A stretch of DNA of 64,000 nt. Source: Roseovarius sp. TE539 (GTDB taxonomy: Bacteria > Pseudomonadota > Alphaproteobacteria > Rhodobacterales > Rhodobacteraceae). Below the pieces are notes generated by a model that saw nothing but the letters and a program-made list of their open reading frames with translations, had not been told where the DNA came from and did not search any database. A program made the translations under genes and the position numbers. Location of the stretch: the NCBI RefSeq assembly GCF_003298505.1, contig NZ_QNGB01000006.1, forward strand, positions 1 through 64,000, in the 5' to 3' direction. Below, in pieces: positions 25,668 to 34,192 of the stretch (position 1 is the first letter of the stretch; each line of letters starts with the position of its first letter).

Positions 25668-26573
25668 TCAGCCAAGCGCCTGTTCCTTAAGCCTTTTGCG
25701 ATACGCCATGATCTCTTCCTGGACGAAGTCCCGGAACGCCGAAACCCGTTTCGAGTGTCTCAGCTCCTCCGGATAGGCAAGGAAGACCGGCACTTCGACC
25801 GACTCAACTTCAGGAAGAACCCGGATCAGATCCGGGAAGTCACGGGTCAGGTAGTCGGGCAGGACACCGATTCCGAGATTGTGCAGGACCCCCTGAAGCA
25901 CCCCGAAGTAGTTGTTGACCGTCAACAGGGAGGGGATGTCGTGGGTCATCAGTTCGCTCACCAGGGTTGCCCCGGCGCCGACCTGCGCCGACCGCGGGTT
26001 CTGGCAGATCAGGCGATGACGGTGCAGGTCCGCGGTACCTTGCGGCGTGCCATGGGCGGCCAGATAGGCGGGCGTGGCGTAAAGGCACATGTGAACGCTC
26101 ATCAGGCGTTTGCGGATCAGGTCGGCCTGGCTGGGCTCCTTCATCCGGATCGCCACGTCCGCTTCGCGCATGGGCAGGTCGAGAACCCGCTCTTCCAACA
26201 TCAGGTCGATCTTGAGGTCAGGATATTTCTGGTAAAGTTGCGGCAGGCGCGGTGCCAGCCAGAGAGTGCCGAACCCGATCGTGGTGGTCACGCGAAGTTC
26301 GCCGAAAACCTCTTCCTCGCTGTCGCGGATGCGTGCGGTGGCAGCGTCGAGGCGCTTCATCATCGCGCGTGTCGCGTCAAACAGCAATTCCCCTTGTTCA
26401 GTGAGAATCAGACCGCGCGCATGGCGGTGAAAGAGGGTGGCATTGAGTGATTCCTCCAGTGCCCGCACCTGCCGGGAGACAGCCGATTGCGACAAATGCA
26501 ACAGATCACCTGCATGGGTAAGGCTCCCGGCATCCGCGACGGCATGAAATATTCTGAGTTTGTCCCAATCCAT
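25668..26573 (-). CDS. LysR-family transcriptional regulator
   Basis: A 301-residue LTTR. The N-terminal winged helix-turn-helix reads M-D-W-D-K-L-R-I-F-H-A-V-A-D-A-G-S-L, then L-S-Q-S-A-V-S-R-Q-V-R-A-L-E (recognition helix) and L-F-H-R-H. The substrate-binding domain of two Rossmann-like lobes occupies about residues 90-295, with A-D-V-A-I-R-M in lobe 1. It is divergent from the indolepyruvate oxidoreductase gene. A 23-base palindrome containing a T-N11-A core lies between the two starts, so it probably controls that gene and perhaps itself. The inducer is unknown; an aromatic-amino-acid-derived 2-oxoacid would be a sensible guess, but only a guess. Confidence 0.9.
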   Translation of the reverse strand: MDWDKLRIFHAVADAGSLTHAGDLLHLSQSAVSRQVRALEESLNATLFHRHARGLILTEQGELLFDATRAMMKRLDAATARIRDSEEEVFGELRVTTTIGFGTLWLAPRLPQLYQKYPDLKIDLMLEERVLDLPMREADVAIRMKEPSQADLIRKRLMSVHMCLYATPAYLAAHGTPQGTADLHRHRLICQNPRSAQVGAGATLVSELMTHDIPSLLTVNNYFGVLQGVLHNLGIGVLPDYLTRDFPDLIRVLPEVESVEVPVFLAYPEELRHSKRVSAFRDFVQEEIMAYRKRLKEQALG

Positions 26574-26671
26574 CCCTGAAACTTTCCGCTAAATCCGTCA
26601 CCCGGAGAGCAATAGCAAAAAAACGCTGTGCTGGCACGTCGAAGCCACTCCGCCGGATAAAATTTCCCTTT

Positions 26672-26694
26672 ATAGGTCACAACATGTGACCTAT
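26672..26694. promoter_or_regulatory. Palindromic LysR-type operator between LysR and the indolepyruvate oxidoreductase gene
   Basis: ATAGGTCACA, spacer ACA, TGTGACCTAT is a perfect palindrome with ten-base arms. Its core TCAC-N5-GTGA fits the LTTR T-N11-A rule (T26677, A26689). It lies 45 bases upstream of the plus-strand start and 98 bases upstream of the LysR start. A related partial element, TGTGTCACCTAC, follows at 26698-26709 and could be a second site. Confidence 0.65.
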
Positions 26695-26739
26695 TATTGT
26701 GTCACCTACTTGCATATATGTCTTCTTGGGAGGGCTTCC

Positions 26740-29700
26740 ATGACCACTCCGACAATATCGTTGACCGATCGCTTCGATCTGGAAAAATCGCCGGTCCTGC
26801 TGAATGGAACGCAGGCGCTTGTCCGGTTGACGCTGATGCAGGCCGCACGCGACCGCGCGAGGGGCTTGAAGACAGCCGGTTACGTCACCGGCTACCGTGG
26901 CTCTCCGCTCGGCGCGGTGGACTTGCAGATGACGCGGGCCGCGAAATGGCTTGAAGACTCGGATATCACCTTTCAGCCGGGGCTGAACGAGGATCTGGCG
27001 GCAACGGCCCTGTGGGGCAGCCAGCAGGCAGAACTTCGCGGCGAAGGCCGCTACGACGGTGTTTTTGGCCTCTGGTACGGCAAGGGGCCGGGTGTCGACC
27101 GCTCGGGCGACGTGATGCGGCATGCCAATATGGCCGGGACATCGCGCAATGGCGGTGTCCTGATGGCGATGGGTGATGACCATACCGGCGAATCCTCGAC
27201 AACCTGTCATCAGTCGGACTGGGCTCTGGTGGATACCTACATGCCGGTGCTCAGCCCGGCCGGCGTTCAGGAGATTCTTGATTACGGGCTCTACGGTTGG
27301 GCCCTGAGCCGCTTCGCCGGTGTCTGGTGCGGGCTCAAGACGATGAAGGACACGGTGGAAGTCACGAGTGTGGTGGACGGCCGCCCGGACCGGATGCAGT
27401 TCATCACCCCGGAGTTCGACATGCCCGAGGGCGGTCTCAACATCCGTCTGGGAGATCACTGGATTCCGCAGGAAGCACGGATGATCGACCACAAGAGGTT
27501 TGCCGCCGAAGCCTTTGCACATGCGAACAAGATCGACAATCGCATCTGGGGAAAGCCGGGCGCGAAGATCGGGTTCGTGGCGGCCGGCAAGAACTGGCTG
27601 GACCTTGAGCATGCGCTGGACATGCTGGGCATCGACGCGACCGAGGCGGAGCGGCTTGGCCTGACCACATACAAGGTTGGCCAGACCTTCCCGATGGACA
27701 TGAAGGGCTTTCACGACTGGGCCGAGGGCCTGGAACTGATTGTCGTCGTCGAGGAGAAGCGCAAGCTGATCGAAATCCAGATCAAGGAGGCGATTTTCGA
27801 TGACCGGCGCGGGCGGCGGGTCTATGGCTGGTACAAGGGGGGCGCGGGCTCCATGCACAGCGAGGAGCTGTTTCCGACCCGCATGGCGCTGGACCCCGTG
27901 ATGATCGCCGAGAAGATCGGCACCATCCTGACCGAGGAGGGGCGTGGCACCGAAAGCGTCAAGGCCGCGCTTTCGCATATTGCAGAGGCACGCAAATCCG
28001 ACAATGCCGAGGAGATCGCGACCCGGCTGCCCTATTTCTGCGCGGGTTGTCCGCACAATACGTCGACCAACCTGCCCGATGGCAGCCGCGCTTATGCCGG
28101 GATCGGGTGCCATATCATGGCCATGTGGATGGACCGCGAGACAAGCGGGTACACACACATGGGGGCGGAGGGTGCCAACTGGATCGGGGAGGCGCCGTTC
28201 TCCACCCGCGATCATGTTTTTCAGAACATCGGTGACGGCACCTACAATCATTCCGGGATCCTTGCCATCCGCGCCGCGTTGGCCGCCGGAACCAACATCA
28301 CCTACAAGATCCTCTACAACGACGCGGTGGCAATGACCGGCGGGCAGACAAACGAAGGCGGCCTCGGCCCCGACAGGATCGCGCATGAACTTCGGGCGAT
28401 GGGGGTTGAGCACATTGCCGTGGTCTTTGACGAGAAAGAAGAACCCGCGCGCCGGGATTTCCCTCAGGACGTGGGTTGGCATCCCCGCGAGGAATTGCCG
28501 AAAGTTCAGGATAAATTCAAGGATATCAAGGGCGTTTCCGCCATTATTTATGTGCAGACCTGCGCGGCCGAGAAACGCCGCCGCCGCAAGCGCGGCAATT
28601 TCCCGGATCCTGACAGACGGGTCTTCATCAATCCCGAGGTGTGCGAGGGCTGCGGCGATTGCGGGGTTCAGTCCAACTGCGTGGCGATCGTGCCAAGGGA
28701 AACCGAGCTGGGCCGCAAACGCGCCATCGACCAGTCCGCATGCAACAAGGATTTTTCCTGCCTCAAGGGGTTTTGCCCGTCCTTCGTGACGCTGGAAGGC
28801 GCCGAGCTTCGCAAGGAGGAAACGACGGATCTGGAATTGCCCGACCTTCCCGAGCCTGACCTGCCCGCGATCCGCGGCACCCATAACGTGGTGATCACCG
28901 GGGTTGGCGGCACCGGGGTGGTGACCATCGGCGCGGTCATGGCCCAGGCGGCACAGCTTGACGGCAAGGGCGCCGGGATGATGGAAATGGCGGGTCTGGC
29001 GCAGAAGGGCGGCGCGGTACATATCCACTGCCGCATCGCCGAGGCCCCCGAGGACATCAGCGCCATCCGCGTGGCGATCGGCGAGGCCGACGCGCTGATC
29101 GGCGGGGATCTCGTGGTGTCGGCGGGGGCCAAGACCCTCGGGCTGACGCGCCGGGGCCGCACCGGCGCCGTGGTCAACAACCACGAGACGATGACCGGCG
29201 ATTTCACCCGCGATACCGAATTCCGTCTGCCGACGGAGCGGCTGGAACTGTCATTGACGGCCCGGTTGAAGGACGATGTGCAGTTGTTCGATGCTTCGGA
29301 ACTGGCCCGCGTGACGATGGGGGACTCCATCTTTTCCAACATGATCGTATTCGGCGCGGCATGGCAGCGCGGATTGATTCCGCTGAACCTCGAGGCAATC
29401 GAAGGCGCCATTTCGATGAATGGCGCGGCGGTCGAACGCAACAAGCGCGCCTTTGCCATCGGCCGGTGGGCGGTGCTGCATTCCGCCGAGGCGGATAAGC
29501 TGCTGGAACCCTCGGTCGTGGAAAAGCCCGGATCGCTGGACCAGAAAATCGCCCACCGTGCCGATCACCTGAAGGCTTATCAAGGCAAGGGGTTGGCCCG
29601 TCGTTATCGCGGGATGGTTGAGGCGATCGAGGATTCGGAGCTCAAGGAGGCCGTCGCCAAGGGGTATCACAAGCTTCTGTCCTACAAGGACGAATACGAG

Positions 29701-30159
29701 GTGGCGCGCCTGCTGCTGAAAACCCGCGAGAAGGCACGAGAAGAGTTCGATGGCGATTTCAGGATGACCTTTCACCTTGCCCCGCCGGTCCTGACCGGCA
29801 AGGGGCCCGACGGACGCCCCAGAAAGCGCGAATTCGGGCCATGGCTGGAACGTCCGCTGCGGGTTCTGGCGCGTTTGAAGGTGCTGCGGGGCACACCGCT
29901 TGACATCTTCGGGTTCAGTTCTGAACGGCGCATGGAACGCAAGCTGATCCGTCAGTTCGAGGCGGACATGAAAGAAATCCTGCCGCTGCATGACGCGTTG
30001 ACGCACGACGCCATCGTGGCGCTGGCTGAGCTGCCGCTGCAAATACGCGGCTTCGGTCCGGTCAAGGCCGAAAATGAGGCCCACGCGGCCAAGCGGCGCG
30101 AGGAATTGTTGGCTACAATCCGCGCCGGTGGCGAGGAGGTGACGCGCGCGGCGCAATGA
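26740..30159 (+). CDS. Indolepyruvate ferredoxin oxidoreductase family protein (fused subunits)
   Basis: A 1139-residue fusion of the alpha (thiamine-pyrophosphate and transketolase-like domains) and beta/gamma parts of 2-oxoacid oxidoreductases. The N-terminus has G-Y-V-T-G-Y-R-G-S-P-L-G. The TPP part has Y-F-C-A-G-C-P-H-N-T and G-I-G-C-H-I-M. Cysteine clusters at C635 (C-E-G-C-G-D-C-G-V-Q-S-N-C) and C668 (C-N-K-D-F-S-C-L-K-G-F-C-P) bind Fe-S centres. The gamma-type Rossmann motif G-V-G-G-T-G-V-V-T-I-G starts near residue 721. The family oxidatively decarboxylates aryl or branched 2-oxoacids to acyl-CoA with reduced ferredoxin. ATG at 26740 has GGGAGGG upstream. It is divergent from the LysR gene. 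Confidence 0.92.
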   Translation: MTTPTISLTDRFDLEKSPVLLNGTQALVRLTLMQAARDRARGLKTAGYVTGYRGSPLGAVDLQMTRAAKWLEDSDITFQPGLNEDLAATALWGSQQAELRGEGRYDGVFGLWYGKGPGVDRSGDVMRHANMAGTSRNGGVLMAMGDDHTGESSTTCHQSDWALVDTYMPVLSPAGVQEILDYGLYGWALSRFAGVWCGLKTMKDTVEVTSVVDGRPDRMQFITPEFDMPEGGLNIRLGDHWIPQEARMIDHKRFAAEAFAHANKIDNRIWGKPGAKIGFVAAGKNWLDLEHALDMLGIDATEAERLGLTTYKVGQTFPMDMKGFHDWAEGLELIVVVEEKRKLIEIQIKEAIFDDRRGRRVYGWYKGGAGSMHSEELFPTRMALDPVMIAEKIGTILTEEGRGTESVKAALSHIAEARKSDNAEEIATRLPYFCAGCPHNTSTNLPDGSRAYAGIGCHIMAMWMDRETSGYTHMGAEGANWIGEAPFSTRDHVFQNIGDGTYNHSGILAIRAALAAGTNITYKILYNDAVAMTGGQTNEGGLGPDRIAHELRAMGVEHIAVVFDEKEEPARRDFPQDVGWHPREELPKVQDKFKDIKGVSAIIYVQTCAAEKRRRRKRGNFPDPDRRVFINPEVCEGCGDCGVQSNCVAIVPRETELGRKRAIDQSACNKDFSCLKGFCPSFVTLEGAELRKEETTDLELPDLPEPDLPAIRGTHNVVITGVGGTGVVTIGAVMAQAAQLDGKGAGMMEMAGLAQKGGAVHIHCRIAEAPEDISAIRVAIGEADALIGGDLVVSAGAKTLGLTRRGRTGAVVNNHETMTGDFTRDTEFRLPTERLELSLTARLKDDVQLFDASELARVTMGDSIFSNMIVFGAAWQRGLIPLNLEAIEGAISMNGAAVERNKRAFAIGRWAVLHSAEADKLLEPSVVEKPGSLDQKIAHRADHLKAYQGKGLARRYRGMVEAIEDSELKEAVAKGYHKLLSYKDEYEVARLLLKTREKAREEFDGDFRMTFHLAPPVLTGKGPDGRPRKREFGPWLERPLRVLARLKVLRGTPLDIFGFSSERRMERKLIRQFEADMKEILPLHDALTHDAIVALAELPLQIRGFGPVKAENEAHAAKRREELLATIRAGGEEVTRAAQ

Positions 30160-30240
30160 CGTCACAAAAGTTTCACTCACTCTGGTCAGAAGCGTCGCAC
30201 ACACTTAAAGAACCAGCGACTCGCTCGAAGGACGACCAGA

Positions 30241-31104
30241 ATGCGCCACGAACGGCACATCGCCCGCGACATCAGCTATTCCTATTCGGCCGAGACCCGC
30301 AGCGGGCGGGCGATGATCCGGACCATGGAAAACCTCACCGGGCGCATCCGCCTGATAAAGCGCGCCCGCGGCTACGAGCAGGAAGTGGCCAGCGGGCGCA
30401 GCTTCTGGCAAGTCATGGTCGAACGCTACGGCCTGACCCTCGACGTGGTGGGCGGCAGCCTGGCCAACATCCCGCGGGACGGCCCGCTGATATTGATTGC
30501 GAACCATCCCTACGGAATCCTCGACGGGCTGATGATGGGCCACATCCTCAGCCAGACGCGCGGCGATTTCCGGATTCTCGCGCATCAGGTGTTCCGCAAG
30601 GCCGAGGATCTTAACCGCATCATCCTCCCGATAAGCTTTGACGACGACAAGGAAGCGGTGAAGCTGAATCTGCAGACCCGCAAAACGGCGCTGGAGTATC
30701 TTGGCGACGACGGCGCTATCGGGATCTTTCCGGGCGGCACCGTGTCCACCGCGACGAAACCTTTCGCACAGCCCCTCGATCCGGGTTGGCGCGGCTTTAC
30801 GGCGCGGATGGTGGCGAAATCCAACGCGACAGTGGTGCCGATCTTCTTTGACGGTCACACCAGCCGCCTGTTCCAGATTGCCAGCCACCTGCATTATACA
30901 CTTCGCATGGGTTTGATGATCAAGGAGTTCGGCAAGCGTGTGGACACCTCGGTGCGCGTGGTGGTGGGGGAGCCCATAGGGCGGGCCGCTCTGGAGGCGC
31001 GCGCCAAGGACTCCAAATTGCTGATGGATTTCCTGCGCCACAAGACGTATGAGCTTTCCCCGCGGCCAATTGATCCCGGGCGGATCGGCCACGAATTCGA
31101 GTAG
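30241..31104 (+). CDS. PlsC-like lysophospholipid acyltransferase with HX5D motif
   Basis: A 287-residue acyltransferase-fold protein. Motif I reads N-H-P-Y-G-I-L-D-G: His89 and Asp95 are separated by five residues instead of the usual four. Motif III reads G-I-F-P-G-G-T (from residue 161), replacing F-P-E-G. A polar, Arg-rich N-terminus of about 70 residues precedes the domain, with no clear membrane helix. Its relatives in Rhodobacteraceae are annotated as lysophospholipid acyltransferases; acylation of an aminolipid is possible, since roseobacters make several. The gene stands 81 bases after the oxidoreductase and 24 bases before murI, so it probably belongs with murI. Confidence 0.75.
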   Translation: MRHERHIARDISYSYSAETRSGRAMIRTMENLTGRIRLIKRARGYEQEVASGRSFWQVMVERYGLTLDVVGGSLANIPRDGPLILIANHPYGILDGLMMGHILSQTRGDFRILAHQVFRKAEDLNRIILPISFDDDKEAVKLNLQTRKTALEYLGDDGAIGIFPGGTVSTATKPFAQPLDPGWRGFTARMVAKSNATVVPIFFDGHTSRLFQIASHLHYTLRMGLMIKEFGKRVDTSVRVVVGEPIGRAALEARAKDSKLLMDFLRHKTYELSPRPIDPGRIGHEFE

Positions 31105-31128
31105 GGGCGCGCCGGGGCGCGAAACGAT

Positions 31129-31941
31129 ATGGCGGTAGGTATCTTCGACAGCGGGCTGGGTGGCCTGACGGTGCTGGACGCCGTGCAGAAGCGCCTGCCG
31201 GATCAGGTTTTCGTCTACCTGGGCGACAATGCCCATGCGCCCTACGGCGTGCGCGAGGCGGATGATGTCCACGATCTGACCAGGGCAGGGGTCGAGCGGC
31301 TGTGGAAGGCCGGATGCGACCTGGTGGTGCTGGCCTGCAACACCGCCAGTGCCGCGGCACTCAGGCGCATGCAGGAGTCCGGCCTGCCCGAGGGCAAGCG
31401 GGTGCTGGGCGTCTTCGTGCCCCTGATCGAGGCGCTCACGGAACGGCAGTGGGGTGACAACTCGCCGCCGCGCGAGGTGGCGGTGAAGCATGTCGCGCTT
31501 TTTGCCACGCCGGCGACCGTATCAAGTCGCGCCTTCCAGCGCGAACTGGCTTTCCGCGCCATCGGTGTGGACGTGGAGGCGCAGGCCTGTGGCGGGGTCG
31601 TGGACGCGATCGAGGAGGGCGACATGATCCTTGCCGAAGCGCTGGTTCGCAGCCATGTGGATGCCCTCAAGCGGAAAATGCCGAAACCGCAAGCCGCAAT
31701 TCTTGGCTGTACGCATTACCCGCTGATGGAAGATGCGTTCAAGGCCGCGCTTGGCCCGGACGTGCAGGTTTACAGCCAGGCAGAGATTGTTGCAGAAAGC
31801 CTTGCCGATTACCTGGGACGGCATCCCGAAATGGCCGGCCCGGGGCAAATCCCGATGTGCCTGACCACGGGTGATCCGAAGACGGTCTCGGACCGTGCGA
31901 CCCAGTTCATGCGTCGCAAGATCGAGTTTCACGAGGCCTGA
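31129..31941 (+). CDS. murI: Glutamate racemase
   Basis: A 270-residue cofactor-independent racemase supplying D-glutamate for peptidoglycan. The N-terminal motif G-I-F-D-S-G-L-G-G carries Asp7 and Ser8. The two catalytic cysteines lie in V-L-A-C-N-T-A-S (Cys70) and [16 protein letters not shown] is the substrate loop. Length is typical. A weak ribosome site precedes the ATG. argC begins 85 bases after the stop. Confidence 0.94.
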   Translation: MAVGIFDSGLGGLTVLDAVQKRLPDQVFVYLGDNAHAPYGVREADDVHDLTRAGVERLWKAGCDLVVLACNTASAAALRRMQESGLPEGKRVLGVFVPLIEALTERQWGDNSPPREVAVKHVALFATPATVSSRAFQRELAFRAIGVDVEAQACGGVVDAIEEGDMILAEALVRSHVDALKRKMPKPQAAILGCTHYPLMEDAFKAALGPDVQVYSQAEIVAESLADYLGRHPEMAGPGQIPMCLTTGDPKTVSDRATQFMRRKIEFHEA

Positions 31942-32026
31942 GCGGCAATCCCGCGTTGCGCCCGCATTGCAGTGGGTCCGTGTTTTGCCTAAACCCTTGG
32001 TCCGAAGCCACGGCAAAGGTCACCAC

Positions 32027-33055
32027 ATGACTCACAAGATCGCGATACTCGGTGCCTCCGGCTACACGGGGGCCGAGCTTGTCCGCCTGATCGCAACGCA
32101 TCCGGAAATGCGCATTGCCGCGCTCGGGGCCAATTCCCGTGCCGGCGTGGAAATGGAAGAGGTGTTCCCGCATTTGCGGCACCTTGCCCTGCCGCGCATG
32201 CTGACCATAGCGGAAATCGACTTTGGTGATATAGACCTGTGCTTCTGCGCGTTGCCCCACAAGACCAGTCAGGAGGTGATCCGCAATTTGCCCAAGGGTC
32301 TGAAGGTGGTTGACCTCAGTGCCGATTTTCGCCTTCGCGATCCGGCTGTCTATGAAAAATGGTACGACACTCCGCACGCCGCGCCGGAATTGCAGAAGAA
32401 GGCGATTTACGGTCTGACCGAGTTCTACCGCGACGAGATCCGGGGCGCGGGTCTGGTTGCCGGAACCGGGTGCAACGCGGCGACCGGGCAGTATGCGCTG
32501 CGCCCGCTCGTCGACGCCGGTGCAATCGACCTTGACGAAATCATCATCGATCTCAAGACCGGGGTCAGCGGGGCCGGGCGCAGCCTCAGGGAGAACCTGC
32601 TGCATGCCGAACTTTCGGAAGGGACACATGCCTATGGCGCCGGCGGTACGCACCGCCATCTTGCGGAGTTCGACCAGGAATTCACCGCACTGGCCGGACG
32701 CGAGGTGAAAGTGCAGTTCACGCCGCATCTGATCCCTGCGAATCGCGGTATCCTTGCCACTGTCTATGTCCGCGGCAACGCGGGATCGGTGCACGAAACC
32801 CTTGTTCAAGCCTACGAAGACGAACCCTTCCTCGAGGTGTTGCCCTTCGGGCAGTATCCCAGCACCCGGCACGTTCGCGGCAGCAATTTCTGCCATATCG
32901 GTGTTGTCGAGGATCGTATCGCCGGCCGGGCCATCGTGATCGCGGCGCTTGACAACCTGACCAAGGGGTCAAGCGGGCAGGCCTTGCAGAATGCCAATCT
33001 GATGTTAGGTATGGACGAGACGACTGGCCTGATGATGGCGCCGGTCTTTCCCTGA
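32027..33055 (+). CDS. argC: N-acetyl-gamma-glutamyl-phosphate reductase
   Basis: A 342-residue NADPH-dependent enzyme of arginine biosynthesis. The nucleotide-binding motif is [14 protein letters not shown], and the catalytic cysteine lies in A-G-T-G-C-N-A-A-T-G. This wording, rather than G-C-Y-P-T, is usual in the Rhodobacterales form. [15 protein letters not shown] and the C-terminal [14 protein letters not shown] are also diagnostic. ATG at 32027 directly precedes the Rossmann fold; the open frame upstream overlaps murI and is not conserved. ccmE follows after 18 bases. Confidence 0.94.
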   Translation: MTHKIAILGASGYTGAELVRLIATHPEMRIAALGANSRAGVEMEEVFPHLRHLALPRMLTIAEIDFGDIDLCFCALPHKTSQEVIRNLPKGLKVVDLSADFRLRDPAVYEKWYDTPHAAPELQKKAIYGLTEFYRDEIRGAGLVAGTGCNAATGQYALRPLVDAGAIDLDEIIIDLKTGVSGAGRSLRENLLHAELSEGTHAYGAGGTHRHLAEFDQEFTALAGREVKVQFTPHLIPANRGILATVYVRGNAGSVHETLVQAYEDEPFLEVLPFGQYPSTRHVRGSNFCHIGVVEDRIAGRAIVIAALDNLTKGSSGQALQNANLMLGMDETTGLMMAPVFP

Positions 33056-33073
33056 TCCGCAAGAGACGAAGCG

Positions 33074-33520
33074 ATGAAATCCCTCAAGAAAAAGCGCCGC
33101 GTTCAGGTGATACTGGTGACAGTCGTGGCCTTGATCGCGGCCACCGCCATGATCGGATATGCGATGCGTGACGGGATCAATTTCTTCCGATCCCCCAGCC
33201 AGGTGATCGCCGAACCGCCCGCGCCGACAGAGGTTTTTCGCATCGGCGGCCTGGTCGCGACGGGAAGCCTGAAACGCGGAGAGGGGGAAACGATCCGCTT
33301 CAGCGTGACCGATGGCGGCGCCACGGTGCCGGTCACCTATCGGGGTGTCCTGCCGGATCTTTTCGAGGAGAATCAGGGCATGGTCGGCACCGGCACCCTT
33401 GAAGACGGCGTGTTCCGTGCGACCGAAATCCTTGCCAAGCATGACGAGGATTACATGCCCAAGGAAGTTGTGGACAGCCTCAAGAAACAGGGTGTCTACA
33501 AGGAACCGGGCGGCAGCTAA
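33074..33520 (+). CDS. ccmE: Cytochrome c-type biogenesis haem chaperone CcmE
   Basis: A 148-residue protein with a basic N-terminus, one transmembrane helix (about residues 10-30) and a periplasmic beta-barrel. The covalent haem-binding histidine is His123 in A-K-H-D-E-D-Y-M-P-K-E, with Tyr127 as axial ligand. CcmE passes haem from CcmC to the CcmF/H ligase. Its partners ccmF and ccmH follow, but only after two inserted lysis-type genes. ccmABCDG are not in the window. Confidence 0.95.
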   Translation: MKSLKKKRRVQVILVTVVALIAATAMIGYAMRDGINFFRSPSQVIAEPPAPTEVFRIGGLVATGSLKRGEGETIRFSVTDGGATVPVTYRGVLPDLFEENQGMVGTGTLEDGVFRATEILAKHDEDYMPKEVVDSLKKQGVYKEPGGS

Positions 33521-33580
33521 GGACGTCGTTAATCCATCCTCTCCAGCCTTCTGCGCAAGTGGTAGCGCAGGATGTAGCCG

Positions 33581-34192
33581 ATGAAGGATGTCACCGAAAT
33601 CGCAAGGGAAATCGTGGCGCGTGAGGGCGGGTTCGTGGACGATCCCGACGATCCCGGTGGCGCCACGAAGCATGGCGTCACCATCCATACACTGCGGCGG
33701 CTGCGCCTTGATCTGGACGGGGACGGGGATGTCGACACGGATGATCTTGGCCGCATGACCCCCGGACGGGCCGAAACGTTGTTCATAGAACATTACTTTC
33801 GCCGGCCGGGTATCGAGTTGCTGCCGGGTGTGCTTCAGGCGAGCGTCTTCGACATGTATGTCAATGCCGGGTCCAATGCGGTCAAGATCCTGCAGCGGCT
33901 CCTGCGCCGGATGGATCAGGAGGTTGCGGTCGACGGGGTGATCGGACCGGTAACCGCGCGAACGGCGCGATCGGCGGCGCGTGCGGCGCCCGGTCACATT
34001 GCCGATGCCTACGGTATCGCGCGGCGCAATTATTACCTGCGCCTTGCCGATGCGCGGCCCGCCTTGCGCAAGTTCGCGCGCACCCGTGCCGGCGGCAAGG
34101 GCGGATGGATCCGCCGCGCGGAGGAGTTCATCGCGCCGCGCTGGCATCTTGGCGAAGACGAGTTTCGGGACAGGGTGGCGCAATGGGACTGA
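33581..34192 (+). CDS. GH108-type peptidoglycan endolysin (holin-associated N-acetylmuramidase)
   Basis: A 203-residue protein with the glycoside hydrolase 108 signature: V-A-R-E-G-G-F (catalytic Glu15), D-D-P-G-G-A-T-K-H-G-V-T, and a C-terminal peptidoglycan-binding-like part with D-G-V-I-G-P-V-T. It lacks a signal peptide, as expected for an enzyme exported through a holin. A D-L-D-G-D-G-D-V-D-T-D-D-L segment (residues 44-56) looks like an EF-hand or dockerin calcium loop. It overlaps the holin gene by ten bases. In Rhodobacter capsulatus an endolysin-holin pair of this type, unlinked to the capsid genes, releases gene transfer agent particles; assignment to that role here is by homology and arrangement. 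Confidence 0.82.
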   Translation: MKDVTEIAREIVAREGGFVDDPDDPGGATKHGVTIHTLRRLRLDLDGDGDVDTDDLGRMTPGRAETLFIEHYFRRPGIELLPGVLQASVFDMYVNAGSNAVKILQRLLRRMDQEVAVDGVIGPVTARTARSAARAAPGHIADAYGIARRNYYLRLADARPALRKFARTRAGGKGGWIRRAEEFIAPRWHLGEDEFRDRVAQWD

